A DNA stretch of 9,910 nt, taken from positions 1-9,910 of the forward strand of contig DYJG01000054.1 of assembly GCA_020723225.1 (NCBI GenBank), read 5' to 3'. Every line of letters begins with the position of its first letter. Positions within the stretch are counted from its first letter, which is position 1. The position numbers were made by a program, and so were the translations under genes. Source of the stretch: Desulfobacca acetoxidans (GTDB lineage Bacteria > Desulfobacterota > Desulfobaccia > Desulfobaccales > 0-14-0-80-60-11). The notes below the pieces were generated by a model that saw only the letters and a list, made by a program, of their open reading frames with translations, did no database searches and was not told where the DNA came from. Below are positions 1-6,323 of the stretch, in pieces.

Positions 1-61
1 GTAGGGGCGAACCTTGTGTTCGCCCTGGACGCTCGGGACGAACACAAGGTTCGCCCGCTAC
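1..61. repeat. Long intergenic inverted repeat
   Basis: An 18-base perfect arm (5-22) pairs with 39-56, and the flanking GTAG at 1-4 pairs with 58-61 after a one-base bulge at 57. The spacer is about 16 bases. There is no T run after it, so it does not look like a simple terminator. It resembles the dispersed extragenic palindromes common in deltaproteobacterial genomes. The window edge lies at its first base, so the element may extend to the left. Confidence 0.75.
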
Positions 62-141
62 GAAACATATGCCTTTGATAAATCTAACTGGAATTAACAT
101 CTCGCGGTTTCATCCGGAAATCCAGTAAACAAGGAAACTTC

Positions 142-525
142 GTGGAATTTTTCCAAAGAATCGCCGAAAACCGCATCCTGGAGGCCATCGACAACGGCCT
201 CTTTGACAATCTCCGGGGCCGTGGGAAACCCCTCAAGTTCGAGGACGAAAGCCATATTCCCCCGGAGCTGCGCATGGCCTATAAAATCTTAAAGAATGCT
301 GACTGTCTTCCTCCCGAGCTGGAGTTGCGAAAAGAAATCGTGCAGTTGCAGGACCTGGTGGCCAGCCTCCCCGATGAATCAGAGAAGCTGAAGCAGATGC
401 GCCGCCTCAATTTTCTGATAATGAAAATGAATATGACCCGCCAGGTCTCCCCCCAATTACTGGAGCATGAGCTTTACGCCCCCAAGATCCTGGAGCGCCT
501 GGAATCCAAGCACGGCAAACAATAA
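142..525 (+). CDS. DUF1992 (DnaJ homologue subfamily C member 28-type) domain protein
   Basis: This 127-residue protein matches the DUF1992 family by pattern. It has RIAENRILEAIDNGLFDNL near the N-terminus, then GRGKPLKFED, then PPELRMAYKILKNA and PPELELRKEI. Members are small, often single-domain proteins of about this length. They are annotated as DnaJ-related only because the domain also occurs in eukaryotic DNAJC28, and there is no J domain here. The biochemical role is unknown. No signal peptide or membrane segment is seen, so it is probably cytoplasmic. The start is a GTG at 142, supported by AAGGA at 131-135 with six bases of spacing. A long inverted repeat follows the stop, so it is probably transcribed alone. 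Confidence 0.88.
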   Translation: MEFFQRIAENRILEAIDNGLFDNLRGRGKPLKFEDESHIPPELRMAYKILKNADCLPPELELRKEIVQLQDLVASLPDESEKLKQMRRLNFLIMKMNMTRQVSPQLLEHELYAPKILERLESKHGKQ

Positions 526-532
526 ATCTTTA

Positions 533-597
533 TCTCTGCGTCCTCTGCGTCTCTGCGGTGAAAGAATTTTACCGCTGAGACGCAGAGAACGCCGAGA
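533..597. repeat. CTCTGCG-type intergenic inverted repeat
   Basis: Two 27-base arms (533-559 and 571-597) are complementary except at three positions, around an 11-base AT-rich centre. Each arm is itself built of repeated (CTCTGCGT)-like units. It lies just after the DUF1992 stop codon and could fold into a strong transcript hairpin. It shares its theme with the larger CACAGAG repeat at 6182-6309. Confidence 0.8.
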
Positions 598-601
598 ATT
601 T

Positions 602-625
602 ACCGAAAACCGAAAACCGAAAACC
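602..625. repeat. Heptamer tandem repeat, unit ACCGAAA
   Basis: Three perfect head-to-tail copies of the 7-base unit ACCGAAA, followed by a partial ACC. It ends nine bases before the next start codon and occupies the place where a ribosome binding site would be. Two further heptamer arrays of the same style lie at 2219-2241 and 4363-4393. Confidence 0.85.
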
Positions 626-633
626 TTCCTCAA

Positions 634-1314
634 ATGAAGCTCCGTTGGGAACACCCCCTTTGGCGCCGCCTGGCTCCGGCCCTGGCGAAGAACCTGGCCC
701 GGGCCTACCTGAGTAGTTGTTTCCCGGATTTAAGCATCAACCCGGCTACGAAAGACCTGATCCTTACGGGCCGGCCCGTGATCTACACCGTCTGGCACTG
801 CCACCTCCTGTATCCCCTCTATTATCTCCGGCGTTACTATCCGCAGCTTCCACCCACGGTGGTCATGGCCAGCCCCAGCCGGGACGGGGAATTTATCGGC
901 GAGGTGGCCCGGGGGCTGGGCTTCGAGGTCTGCTTCGGGTCCCGGCGCAAAGGCGGGGTGCAGGCCCTGAAACAGATGGCGGAGTATTTCCGCCGGGGTT
1001 ACAGTTGCGGCCTGATTGCCGACGGTTCCCGGGGACCGGCCCGGGTGGCCCAAAAAGGCCCGCTCTATCTGGCCAGGGAGACCGGAGCGCCCTTGGTGCC
1101 CCTGGCCGTGGCCAGCAGCCGCAGAATTACCCTTAACACCTGGGACCGTTTTGAATTGCCCCTCCCCTTAAGCCGCCTGCTGGTGCTGGTGGGCGACCCG
1201 ATTTATGTCCGGCCCTCGGACCGGGGATCCCTGCTGGAAGCCCGCCGCCTGGACCTGGAAAGGAGCCTCAATCTCCTCTTTGACCAGGGCCGTCGATATT
1301 TTTCTAAAAATTAA
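634..1314 (+). CDS. DUF374 lysophospholipid acyltransferase-like protein
   Basis: This 226-residue protein fits the DUF374 branch of the lysophospholipid acyltransferase superfamily. Members are thought to transfer acyl chains to a glycolipid or lipid A-type acceptor at the inner membrane, but the substrate here is unknown. Visible hallmarks are WHCH at 54-57, SPSRDGEFIG at 80-89 (the His/Asp pair is spread over these blocks in DUF374), a basic GSRRKGG stretch near 102-108, and ADGSRGP at 129-135, which corresponds to the PDGPRGP motif of the family. The length is normal. No cleavable signal peptide is obvious, and the basic amphipathic N-terminus could bind the membrane surface. The ATG at 634 has no recognisable Shine-Dalgarno because the heptamer array lies upstream, so translation may be weak or the start may be wrong. 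Confidence 0.85.
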   Translation: MKLRWEHPLWRRLAPALAKNLARAYLSSCFPDLSINPATKDLILTGRPVIYTVWHCHLLYPLYYLRRYYPQLPPTVVMASPSRDGEFIGEVARGLGFEVCFGSRRKGGVQALKQMAEYFRRGYSCGLIADGSRGPARVAQKGPLYLARETGAPLVPLAVASSRRITLNTWDRFELPLPLSRLLVLVGDPIYVRPSDRGSLLEARRLDLERSLNLLFDQGRRYFSKN

Positions 1315-1404
1315 CCTAAAAGTGGAACTTATCAGTATTAATAGTTCCCCCCGGCCACGTGATATGTTAAATTTAAAGGAAATTCTTTAAGTTGATGGTA
1401 TGAC

Positions 1405-2208
1405 ATGCGATTTGTAGAATTGGACGTCCAAACCCTGAGCCAAATCGGCACGCCGGAGGCCACTGCCAAGGCCAAGGACCTGGTTCAGGGTCATCATGTG
1501 CTGCACGGTTACCGTATGCCGGACCGGCTCCGGGGAGTGGTCTGGGACGACCAGCCCTTCCAGGTGGAGGTCAGGACCCGGAACGACCAGATATCCTATG
1601 TCTGTTCCTGCCCCCAGGAGGAGGGCGGTGAGATCTGCTCCCATGTCCTGGCCCTGTTATGGGCCTGGGTGGAGGAACCCGGCAAGTTTCTGAACCGGGC
1701 GGAACTCACGGAACGGCTGAAAAAATATTCCAAGAAGGAGTTGCTGGAAATAATCCTGGAATTGGCGGACCGCGCCCCGGAAGCCCGGGAAGTCCTGAAA
1801 GAGGAAGAAGAGGGCCTGGAAGATATTCTCGAATCCATTGACCACGTGGTGGAGGAAGTCTCCGGGGATTCCACTTCTCTCAGCGACGCCGAGGACCGGC
1901 TGCGCCGGGCCCAGGCCCGGGCCGACCGCCTGGCCCAAAGCGGACAGTTGGCGGAAGCCCGCTCCATCTATTTCTACCTTCTGGACAATATCCTGGGCCT
2001 GGAGGAACGGTTGCAGCCGGGACAGGGTTTTTCCCAGGACCTGAAAGACGAGCTTTTCGAGGAATATTGCCAGTTCATCCATGAGGACCGGCACCTGGAA
2101 AAAGAACTGGTCCAGCAGGAGATCGAACAATTGGAGGGCCGGTCCCCGGCAGTCCGGGAAGGACTGGACCTGGTGGAACTGAAACGGGAGGTTTTAGGAG
2201 CCGCCTAA
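1405..2208 (+). CDS. SWIM zinc-finger domain protein
   Basis: This 267-residue protein has a SWIM zinc-binding motif: C67-x-C69, then C78-x-H80, inside VCSCPQEEGGEICSHVLALL. SWIM domains bind zinc and mediate DNA or protein contacts. In bacteria they are often found with SWI2/SNF2 helicases, but none is present here. The N-terminal 60 residues, with VQGHHVLHGYRMPDRLRGVV, form the usual lead-in to a bacterial SWIM domain. After the motif comes a long, acidic, Glu- and Leu-rich helical region (about 95-260), probably coiled coil or TPR-like (AQSGQLAEARSIYFYLL). An in-frame stop at 1393-1395 makes the ATG at 1405 the earliest possible start. No good ribosome binding site is adjacent: an AAAGGA at 1375-1380 is too far upstream and lies in a small hairpin. 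Its partner and role are unknown. Confidence 0.85.
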   Translation: MRFVELDVQTLSQIGTPEATAKAKDLVQGHHVLHGYRMPDRLRGVVWDDQPFQVEVRTRNDQISYVCSCPQEEGGEICSHVLALLWAWVEEPGKFLNRAELTERLKKYSKKELLEIILELADRAPEAREVLKEEEEGLEDILESIDHVVEEVSGDSTSLSDAEDRLRRAQARADRLAQSGQLAEARSIYFYLLDNILGLEERLQPGQGFSQDLKDELFEEYCQFIHEDRHLEKELVQQEIEQLEGRSPAVREGLDLVELKREVLGAA

Positions 2209-2218
2209 TCTTCCTCTG

Positions 2219-2241
2219 ACGCAAAACGCAAAACGAAAAAC
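2219..2241. repeat. Heptamer tandem repeat, unit ACGCAAA/ACGAAAA
   Basis: Three head-to-tail heptamers (ACGCAAA, ACGCAAA, ACGAAAA) and a partial ACG, lying between the SWIM gene stop and its terminator. It has the same copy number and period as the array at 602-625, with a diverged unit. Confidence 0.75.
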
Positions 2242-2247
2242 GATCCT

Positions 2248-3480
2248 CTAAGACCCATCCCCCGCCGGGGCGATGGGTCTTTCTTTCTCAGGCCCGGGAG
2301 CAGCAACGGCAGGGGCCGGTTTCAGCAGGATGGTCTTCTGGTAAATACGCAGTAAAGACAGGAGAAAGGAGAGAATCAACGGCCCCAGGATGAAGCCGAT
2401 CATGCCGAAATAGGTAATTCCCCCCAGGATGCTGAAGAGAATGAAGATGGAAGGAGTGGAACGGCTGCCCTTCATCAAGATCGGCTTGAGCAGGTTGTCC
2501 ACCACGCTGACAATGACTCCGCCCCAAATAATCAAGCCCAATCCAGTTCCCATGTGCCCGGTGACCAGGAGATAAACCGCCGCGGGCCCCCAGATGATGG
2601 CGCTGCCCACCACCGGGATCACCGACGCGGGGATCATTACCGTCCCCCAGAACGCGGGCTGGGGCAGGCCGAAGATCAAAAACCCCACCCCGCCCAGGAT
2701 GCCCTGCACAAAGGCCACGATCACCGTGCCCCAGAGGGTGGCCTTGATGGTGGTTTCCGTCTCGTGCAGAATCTCTTCGTTGTGCTTGGCGTCAAGGGGG
2801 GAGAGCTTCTTGATTTCCTCAATGAAATCATCCCCCTGGATAAACATGAAAAACGCGATAAAGAGCACCAGGAGAAGATCCAGGAAGAAGTAGGTGAATC
2901 CCTTAAGCAGCCCGATGGCATTGGTGTAAATGAACTCACTGGCCTTGGTGAGGACCGTCTGGACAATCTGGTCCAGTTTGATCTGCTCCGGAGGGAGCGG
3001 CAGGTTGAGATGGATCAGCCAGGCGTGTAGGGCCTTGACTTTGGCGTCCACCCATTGCCACAGGTGGCCGTCTTGCATCCCCTGGCGCACCACCCCGGAG
3101 AACTCCAGGGCCTGGTTGGCGATGATGCTCACCAGGCTGAACAGGGGGAGCAGGATCACCAGGGCCAGAATCAGGCAAGTGGCCAGGGAGGCCAGGGTGC
3201 GCATGCCGAAAAAGGCCCGGGTCAAGGCCCGGTGCAAAGGTCTGGTGGTAAAAAAAAGCACCAGGGCCATGAAGATGTCGATGAGATAAGGCTTAATGAT
3301 CAGGTAAGAAAAATAGAGAACTGTCAGGGTGATAACCCCGAAAAATATCCGGGCGAAATGCGTGGGAAACGAGGGCTCCCGCTCTGCTTCGGGGGGGCAG
3401 GGGGGGCAGGGCTCGGCCGCCGGCTGCGTGGCGGACTCAGGCCGGGGCTGAGTCTCTTTTCGGGATTCCGGTTCGGTCAT
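2248..3480 (-). CDS. AI-2E family transporter-like membrane protein
   Basis: This 410-residue protein belongs to the AI-2E transporter family (formerly UPF0118, PerM-like). Family members have been linked to autoinducer-2 export or to Na+/H+ antiport, and the substrate cannot be read from sequence. A hydrophilic N-terminal tail rich in Pro, Glu and Ser (1-42, including CPPCPP) precedes hydrophobic segments at about 45-77, then LASLATCLILALVILLPLF, a soluble helical middle region, LLLVLFIAFFMF, and the glycine-rich C-terminal membrane block with GLPQPAFWG, PVVGSAIIWGPAAVYLL and FGMIGFILGPL, which is typical of the family. An upstream TTG at 3513 would add 11 residues. I prefer the ATG at 3480 because the tail then starts MTEPES, but neither start has a good ribosome binding site. 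It is convergent with the SWIM gene. Confidence 0.9.
   Translation of the reverse strand: MTEPESRKETQPRPESATQPAAEPCPPCPPEAEREPSFPTHFARIFFGVITLTVLYFSYLIIKPYLIDIFMALVLFFTTRPLHRALTRAFFGMRTLASLATCLILALVILLPLFSLVSIIANQALEFSGVVRQGMQDGHLWQWVDAKVKALHAWLIHLNLPLPPEQIKLDQIVQTVLTKASEFIYTNAIGLLKGFTYFFLDLLLVLFIAFFMFIQGDDFIEEIKKLSPLDAKHNEEILHETETTIKATLWGTVIVAFVQGILGGVGFLIFGLPQPAFWGTVMIPASVIPVVGSAIIWGPAAVYLLVTGHMGTGLGLIIWGGVIVSVVDNLLKPILMKGSRSTPSIFILFSILGGITYFGMIGFILGPLILSFLLSLLRIYQKTILLKPAPAVAAPGPEKERPIAPAGDGS
2251..2288 (+). terminator. Rho-independent terminator of the SWIM gene, inside the convergent gene's 3' end
   Basis: AGACCCATC (2251-2259) pairs perfectly with GATGGGTCT (2272-2280). The inner CCCC and GGGG extend the stem around a short loop, with one bulged C at 2271. 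A T-rich tail (TTTCTTTC) follows on the plus strand. The stem begins at the base after the stop codon region of the opposing AI-2E gene, so its sequence also encodes the last residues of that protein. Confidence 0.75.
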
Positions 3481-3813
3481 GGGTAATCCGATTGAATTAA
3501 GGGACAGATGCAATATACGGCAAAAATAGGGATTTGCATAGTTGAAAAGGAGAAAAGGGAGGGTGGAAAGCTTCCTGGCCCTGGTGCCTTAGTTGCTGCA
3601 TAACATTCTGATATCCTATTGAATATCGATCAGTAGTCAATTTTTTTCTTGCCTTTCCGGATTATTTCATGTTAAGGATTTCACAATCGTTAACCTGACG
3701 GCCAACCCTTGATCAGGGTTCCGGCCCCCAAAAAAACAATCCCTTTCTGAACGTTACCAGCAGTAATTCTCCCGCAACAATCTGATCAAACCGCAAATAG
3801 CCAAGGAGGCGCT
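3481..3813. other. Intergenic region between divergent genes
   Basis: I see no gene in these 333 bases. They are AT-rich compared with the flanks. They hold a candidate sigma-54-type element at 3581-3597, a T-rich stretch around 3640-3650, and a hairpin near 3701-3728 (AACCCT at 3705-3710 pairing with AGGGTT at 3716-3721, with GGCC outside). The region must carry the promoters of both flanking genes. Confidence 0.6.
3581..3597 (+). promoter_or_regulatory. Candidate sigma-54 (-24/-12) promoter
   Basis: CTGGTGCCTTAGTTGCT has the invariant GG (3583-3584) and GC (3595-3596) separated by exactly ten bases, with a perfect TTGC and a T after it. The CAC of the -24 box is TGC here. It would start transcription near 3608, about 200 bases before the transglycosylase gene. 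A chance match of this quality is possible. Confidence 0.3.
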
Positions 3814-4290
3814 ATGAGTTGGAAAACTCTTATCATCTTTTTGCTCTTGACTACCACGGTCTGGGCCCAGCCCTGGCCTCAAAAACCCCCGAAAATCGGC
3901 AGACTGGAATTGAAGCAGGAGTACTGGGACTACATCAAGGAAGCAGCCCAACGCTACCGGATTTCCCCTTATCTCATCCAGGCGGTGTGCGCCATCGAAT
4001 CGCGGTATGACCCGTATGCCAATTCGGGCAGATGCTTCGGCCTGATGCAATTGCACGAGGGCACCGCCAAAAAGTACGGGGTCAACCCCCTCAACCCCCG
4101 GGAAAATATCATGGGCGGGGCCGCGGTCCTGGCCCGGCTGATGGAGAAATACGACGGGAATATCAAGAAGGTTTTAAAGGTCTATAATTCTTCCTGCACC
4201 AGCGCCTATGTGCGGGAGGTCTTAAAGGCTTACGAGCAGGCAGAGTTCATGGCAATAATGTCCCTCCCCTCCACAAAGCGTAAAAATTAG
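3814..4290 (+). CDS. Exported lytic transglycosylase (SLT domain)
   Basis: This 158-residue protein should cleave the beta-1,4 MurNAc-GlcNAc bond of peptidoglycan in the periplasm. A signal peptide is clear: MSWK, a hydrophobic core (LIIFLLLTTTVWA), and a likely cut after A18. The SLT (goose-lysozyme-like) domain follows. It has SPYLIQAVCAIESRYDP with the probable catalytic E62, GRCFGLMQL at 71-79, NPRENIMGGAAVLARLM near 93-109, and VYNSS at 122-126 where most homologues have AYNAG. It is a single-domain, small version of the family. The start is firm: AAGGAGG at 3803-3809 lies four bases before the ATG. A strong hairpin follows the stop, so it is probably monocistronic. Its role may be cell-wall remodelling or insertion of an envelope apparatus, but no such cluster is adjacent. 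Confidence 0.9.
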   Translation: MSWKTLIIFLLLTTTVWAQPWPQKPPKIGRLELKQEYWDYIKEAAQRYRISPYLIQAVCAIESRYDPYANSGRCFGLMQLHEGTAKKYGVNPLNPRENIMGGAAVLARLMEKYDGNIKKVLKVYNSSCTSAYVREVLKAYEQAEFMAIMSLPSTKRKN

Positions 4291-4310
4291 GACTGCGGAA
4301 GCCCAGGAAA

Positions 4311-4354
4311 AAATTGGGGACCGGCCCTGATTGAATCGGGCCTGTCCCCAATTT
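4311..4354. terminator. Bidirectional hairpin between convergent genes
   Basis: AAATTGGGGAC (4311-4321) pairs with GTCCCCAATTT (4344-4354), and an inner GGCCC/GGGCC block plus GATT/AATC extends the stem with one mismatch and one bulge. It sits between the stops of the transglycosylase gene and the opposing lipoprotein gene. The AATTGGGGACMGGCCC motif resembles dispersed REP-like palindromes, so it may be a mobile repeat reused as a terminator. Confidence 0.7.
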
Positions 4355-4362
4355 ATCCTTTA

Positions 4363-4393
4363 ACCGAAGACCAAAGACCGAAGACCAAAGACC
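4363..4393. repeat. Heptamer tandem repeat, alternating ACCGAAG and ACCAAAG
   Basis: Four head-to-tail heptamers in the order ACCGAAG, ACCAAAG, ACCGAAG, ACCAAAG, ending in a partial ACC. They can also be read as two copies of a 14-base unit. The array lies between the hairpin at 4311-4354 and the stop of the lipoprotein gene. It is the third array of this style in the window. Confidence 0.85.
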
Positions 4394-4396
4394 CTA

Positions 4397-5590
4397 TTAC
4401 TGGTATTGCACGTAAATCGGCTTCGGGATCAACGCCAGCAGATCCTGCGGCGTCATCAGCGGGTCGCCCTTCTTGGTGTCGTTGTGGTAGAAGAGCTTGA
4501 AGCCGGTAAACTGCACCGGTTCCTTCACGATATAATCCCTGTAGGAATCCCGCTTCAGCCAGGGGGGGCCCCAGCCGTCCATGTGCATGACCATCTGCAC
4601 CTCGGGGCGGACCACGATGTTTTTGGCATTGGTGACCATGTTGCGGGTGAAGCGGTGCACCACAAAGACCTTGGGCGGGAGGTTATATTTTTTTACGATT
4701 TGCTGCAGAAAGCCAGAGGCGTAGTTGATGTCCGCGGCGTCATAGGTGCCGATCTTTTTACACGGTATTTTGCCGCTCTTGATGAGGTTGAACTCCGGGT
4801 CCATCCCCAGGTGGACGTCCGGGTTCTTCAGGATCCATTCGAAGCGCGGCAGGATTTCCCGGATATCGGAATGGCCGGTCTGGATGTCAACAAAGAAGAT
4901 GCCTTTGATCTCCTTGGCCCAGCCGTGAACCTCGTTGACCAGCTCGTCCGGATGGATCATCCGGTATTTGCCGGCCTTGCCCGGTTCCCCCTGGGCCACC
5001 ACCGCCACCAGGTGCAGGGCGGGCTGCACCGGCAAGGAGGGATCGGCCTTCTCCCATTTGGCCACTTCCCCCTTCAGCCGCCTGAGCATTTCGTCCTTGG
5101 GGTATTCTCCCAACGCCCCCATTTTCTTGGATTTGGGGTTGCCGTAGTAGGCGACGATGCGTTTATAGGGCAGAATCGAACCCGGGAGCGGCGGCGGGTA
5201 TTTCACCGGCCAACCGTGCTTCTTGGCGTACTCGGGGTCCTCGCCGGCCAGGTACTTGACCTTGGGCCCCTTCTTTCCGGGGGCCGGCGCGGTTGCTCCT
5301 TCCTTCGGCAACTCCCCCGTGGCTGCCTCATTGCAGGAGCCGTCGGCGTTGCCGGGAGCCGCGTCCCCCGCGGTAATGGGAGGCCGGGGTTCGGCAGCCG
5401 GGGCCGCAGGGGCCGCGGGCGCAGCAGGGGCCGCGGCCGGGGCTGCCGGTTTATCCTGGGCGGCAGTGGTCGCCTGGGCCTCACCGGGTTTGTCATACCC
5501 GCAGCCTGCCAGGGCGAGGAACAGAACGGCTGCGATCGCCGACAAAAAAGCGAATTTTCGGTTGCACCGCGGAAAAATCGGATACGTCAC
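4397..5590 (-). CDS. Conserved lipoprotein with Ala/Pro-rich linker and probable TIM-barrel-like domain
   Basis: This 397-residue protein starts at a GTG with AAGGAG (5597-5602) six bases before it. The N-terminus has a lipoprotein signal ending in the lipobox LAGC, with C30 the lipidated residue. Residues about 45-75 form a low-complexity (PAA)n linker, followed by further disordered sequence. The conserved domain starts near RIVAYYGNPKSKKMGALG and continues with HLVAVVAQG, IFFVDIQTG, HLGMDPEF, YDAADINYASGFL, VFVVHRFTRN, VQMVMHMDGWGPP, FTGFKLFYHND and a C-terminal IYVQYQ. Alternating hydrophobic strands each ending in acidic or polar residues suggest a TIM barrel, perhaps a glycoside hydrolase-like fold. 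I recall similar uncharacterised proteins in actinobacteria, but cannot name a family or a reaction. D, H and E residues in HLGMDPEF and in the VHRF and HMDGW segments are candidates for an active site. It is probably exported and membrane-anchored. Confidence 0.85.
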   Translation of the reverse strand: MTYPIFPRCNRKFAFLSAIAAVLFLALAGCGYDKPGEAQATTAAQDKPAAPAAAPAAPAAPAAPAAEPRPPITAGDAAPGNADGSCNEAATGELPKEGATAPAPGKKGPKVKYLAGEDPEYAKKHGWPVKYPPPLPGSILPYKRIVAYYGNPKSKKMGALGEYPKDEMLRRLKGEVAKWEKADPSLPVQPALHLVAVVAQGEPGKAGKYRMIHPDELVNEVHGWAKEIKGIFFVDIQTGHSDIREILPRFEWILKNPDVHLGMDPEFNLIKSGKIPCKKIGTYDAADINYASGFLQQIVKKYNLPPKVFVVHRFTRNMVTNAKNIVVRPEVQMVMHMDGWGPPWLKRDSYRDYIVKEPVQFTGFKLFYHNDTKKGDPLMTPQDLLALIPKPIYVQYQ

Positions 5591-5856
5591 GAAGCACTCC
5601 TTGAATGAAATTCCCAGAACATCTTTGTTTGCAAACTACTTTATATTCTCCCCGGCTCCTGCTTGGCAACCCAATTTTTCAGGAAAAGCTTCTTTTTCCT
5701 AAGGCCCCAATTCTACGGGAGTCCGGGCTTTAACCAGGCGGGTCCGGCCCTAAAACCCGGCAAAAAGGATAACTTTCTAAGATATTTGTGCTTGGGATTA
5801 TTTAATAAATCGCGAAAAACAACCGAAAATAGTATAGGAGGAAGGTCTTCCCGGCC
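5591..5856. other. Divergent intergenic region with small palindromes
   Basis: These 266 bases separate the divergent lipoprotein and PilZ genes and are AT-rich. They hold a perfect 10-base palindrome GTTTGCAAAC at 5627-5636, close to the lipoprotein start, and a hairpin AGGAAAA (5681-5687) with TTTTCCT (5694-5700). No gene is supported here. Either palindrome could be an operator, but there is no direct evidence. Confidence 0.4.
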
Positions 5857-6177
5857 ATGACCGAACTACGCCGCCATCGCCGCTACCTGCACCGGCTGCA
5901 AGTCCTCTGTAAAAATTCCCAACTGTCCTTTGACAGCGTGACCCGGGACATCTGCCAGGGGGGCGTGTTCATCATCACCAGCCATCTCTTGCCCCCGGAC
6001 AGCGCCATTGATCTGGAATTCACTTTTGGAGGAGGTGAACCGGCCATTCACTGCCGGGGCCGCATCGCCTGGATCAACGCCGGCCAGTTGGAGACCTTTC
6101 CCCCGGGTTTCGGCGTGGAATTTTTGGAGGCGGACCAACAGATGATGGGGCGTCTCTTGGAAGATTTGGAAATTTAA
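5857..6177 (+). CDS. PilZ domain protein
   Basis: This 106-residue single-domain protein has the PilZ c-di-GMP-binding layout: an arginine-rich RRHRR at 5-9 (RxxxR), then TRDICQGGVFI with D31, C33 and G36 in place of the DxSxxG motif, then RGRIAWIN and PPGFGVEF. The C-terminal GRIAWxN...PPGxGVEF pattern is that of the deltaproteobacterial PilZ paralogue group. Such proteins report c-di-GMP to motility, exopolysaccharide or envelope systems. Serine is replaced by cysteine at position 33, which may or may not weaken ligand binding. The ATG at 5857 is preceded by AGGAGGAAGG at 5836-5845, rather far upstream (11 to 15 bases). No target gene is adjacent. Confidence 0.87.
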   Translation: MTELRRHRRYLHRLQVLCKNSQLSFDSVTRDICQGGVFIITSHLLPPDSAIDLEFTFGGGEPAIHCRGRIAWINAGQLETFPPGFGVEFLEADQQMMGRLLEDLEI

Positions 6178-6181
6178 AGGA

Positions 6182-6309
6182 TTCACCACAGAGACACAGA
6201 GAGCACAGAGATTCACAGAGAAATTAAAATGATTGGGCCGCTTTTGCGGCCCAATCATTTTGAATTATCCCTCTGTGAAACTCTGTGTCCTCTGTGCCTC
6301 TGTGGTTAA
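6182..6309. repeat. 128-base CACAGAG-type inverted repeat
   Basis: The left part (6182-6225) is built of repeated ACAGAG-containing units and pairs, with scattered mismatches, with the CTCTGTG units at 6265-6309. The innermost arms are perfect (6226-6241 with 6246-6261). The whole element could fold into one very long hairpin. It fills the space between the convergent PilZ gene and the small exported protein gene. It follows the same plan as the CTCTGCG element at 533-597. Confidence 0.8.
6226..6261. terminator. Perfect 16-bp stem with TTTT loop, bidirectional terminator candidate
   Basis: AAAATGATTGGGCCGC and its exact complement flank a four-base TTTT loop. The A-flank on one side and T-flank on the other make it a plausible terminator for both convergent genes, although the uridine tract is only four bases long and interrupted. 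It is the core of the larger inverted repeat. Confidence 0.7.
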
Positions 6310-6323
6310 GTCTTTTTAACCTT

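Noticed and set aside
1373..1390. TTAAAG/CTTTAA hairpin as a translational switch for the SWIM gene
   Set aside because: The stem is weak and AT-only apart from one pair, and the AAAGGA in it is too far from the start codon to act as its ribosome binding site.
3481..3513. TTG start adding 11 residues to the AI-2E protein
   Set aside because: It has no ribosome binding site, the extension is unlike the family, and an ATG follows at 3480.
4363..4393. Heptamer arrays considered as CRISPR remnants
   Set aside because: The units are 7 bases with no spacers between them and no cas genes are present.
4406..5608. A 400-codon open frame on the plus strand
   Set aside because: It is the exact antisense of the lipoprotein gene. 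Its product is Arg/Gly-rich without family features, as expected from a GC-rich gene read backwards, while the minus strand has a ribosome binding site, a lipobox and conserved motifs.
5223..5702. A plus-strand frame with an Ala/Gly-rich product
   Set aside because: It is a shadow of the (PAA)n linker of the lipoprotein and its upstream region. It has no recognisable domain.
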